From Stercorarius parasiticus (Eukaryota > Chordata > Aves > Charadriiformes > Stercorariidae), in NCBI GenBank assembly GCA_013396915.1, contig VWZL01000166.1:372001-436000 (forward strand): DNA of 64,000 bases. The letters run 5' to 3'. How positions within the stretch are numbered: the first letter of the stretch is position 1; every line of letters begins with the position of its first letter. Shown piece after piece: positions 63,700 through 64,000 of this stretch. A program made the translations under genes and the position numbers. The notes below the pieces were generated by a model. That model searched no databases. It was not told the DNA's origin and worked only from the letters and a program-made list of their open reading frames with translations.

Positions 63700-64000
63700 T
63701 TTACTTGGTTTAAAATTATTAATAAGCCAATAGTCCTGGCTTTGGTGTAAGAACCATATTAGCATAAAAAATACAATAAAATATTCTTCAGGAAGTCTGA
63801 CTTGTAGCTGAATTTATCAACTATTGAGTAAATATGGCTTTTTCTCTGTCATCTGGTAGAAATTTCCTTAATTACATGGAGAGTAAGAAAACATACAGTC
63901 TCTTTCCCTAAAAAACTGCCTTGCATATAGTTTTCAGCAAGAGAAAGCTAAGTATTCAAACAGAAAAGGTGTTACCACAGCAATAGACCCTCTCTTTCCT
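63700..64000. other. Noncoding unique DNA to window end
   Basis: AT-rich sequence with nothing recognised. Confidence 0.5.

Noticed and set aside
1..64000. Search for tRNA, rRNA, CRISPR arrays, bacterial-type operons and satellite DNA.
   Set aside because: None seen. Base composition and CR1 content point to vertebrate nuclear DNA, and no long tandem array is present.

Overview
The window looks like bird nuclear DNA. It is AT-rich, CpG-poor and almost free of coding sequence. Its recognisable interspersed repeats are CR1 non-LTR retrotransposons of the type that dominates avian genomes, plus one decayed LTR resembling avian ERVL-class LTRs. The species cannot be read from the sequence. I see no operons, rRNA, tRNA, CRISPR array or intact cellular gene. 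The window is best read as a gene desert or the inside of a very large intron.

Layout: 1-480 is a homeodomain-motif-rich segment that looks like a conserved regulatory element. 4141-5417 is a well-preserved, 5'-truncated CR1 on the minus strand. 6753-6872 is a 40-codon symmetric candidate exon with plausible splice signals and a coiled-coil-like peptide, and is the only candidate for host coding sequence. 11160-11376 joins a regulatory-looking AT-rich block to a G-quadruplex motif. 14103-15281 holds a 24-bp perfect palindrome followed by a very old CR1 on the plus strand. 23730-23885 and 25240-25600 look like conserved noncoding elements. 26239-26268 overlaps a Z-DNA-type alternation with an E-box and a MARE-like site. 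28166-28345 is a GC-rich islet with a second G-quadruplex motif. 33103-33965 is a CR1 whose 3' tail has become a pentanucleotide microsatellite. 37500-37602 is a small CR1 tail. 42811-43625 is the repeat-richest stretch: an A/C-rich tract, a GC-rich block with a near-consensus CTCF motif and 20-bp repeats, the ERVL-like LTR end, and a CR1 3' end. 46712-46927 has a 28-bp AT palindrome and a POU-dimer-like site. 52806-52990 is an old sauropsid repeat remnant. 63161-63699 is another minus-strand CR1.

The CR1 copies differ clearly in decay. The 4141 copy needs one frameshift to read, 33103 needs two, 63161 keeps one 98-codon block, and 14135 survives only as motif fragments. Insertions have therefore accumulated over a long time. 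The remaining tens of kilobases are unique AT-rich DNA. Open frames there are short, overlap on both strands and look like chance. I found no new gene system. The signals most worth testing are the 6753-6872 exon candidate, the CTCF-like site in probable retroviral LTR sequence, the two G-quadruplex motifs and the POU palindrome.
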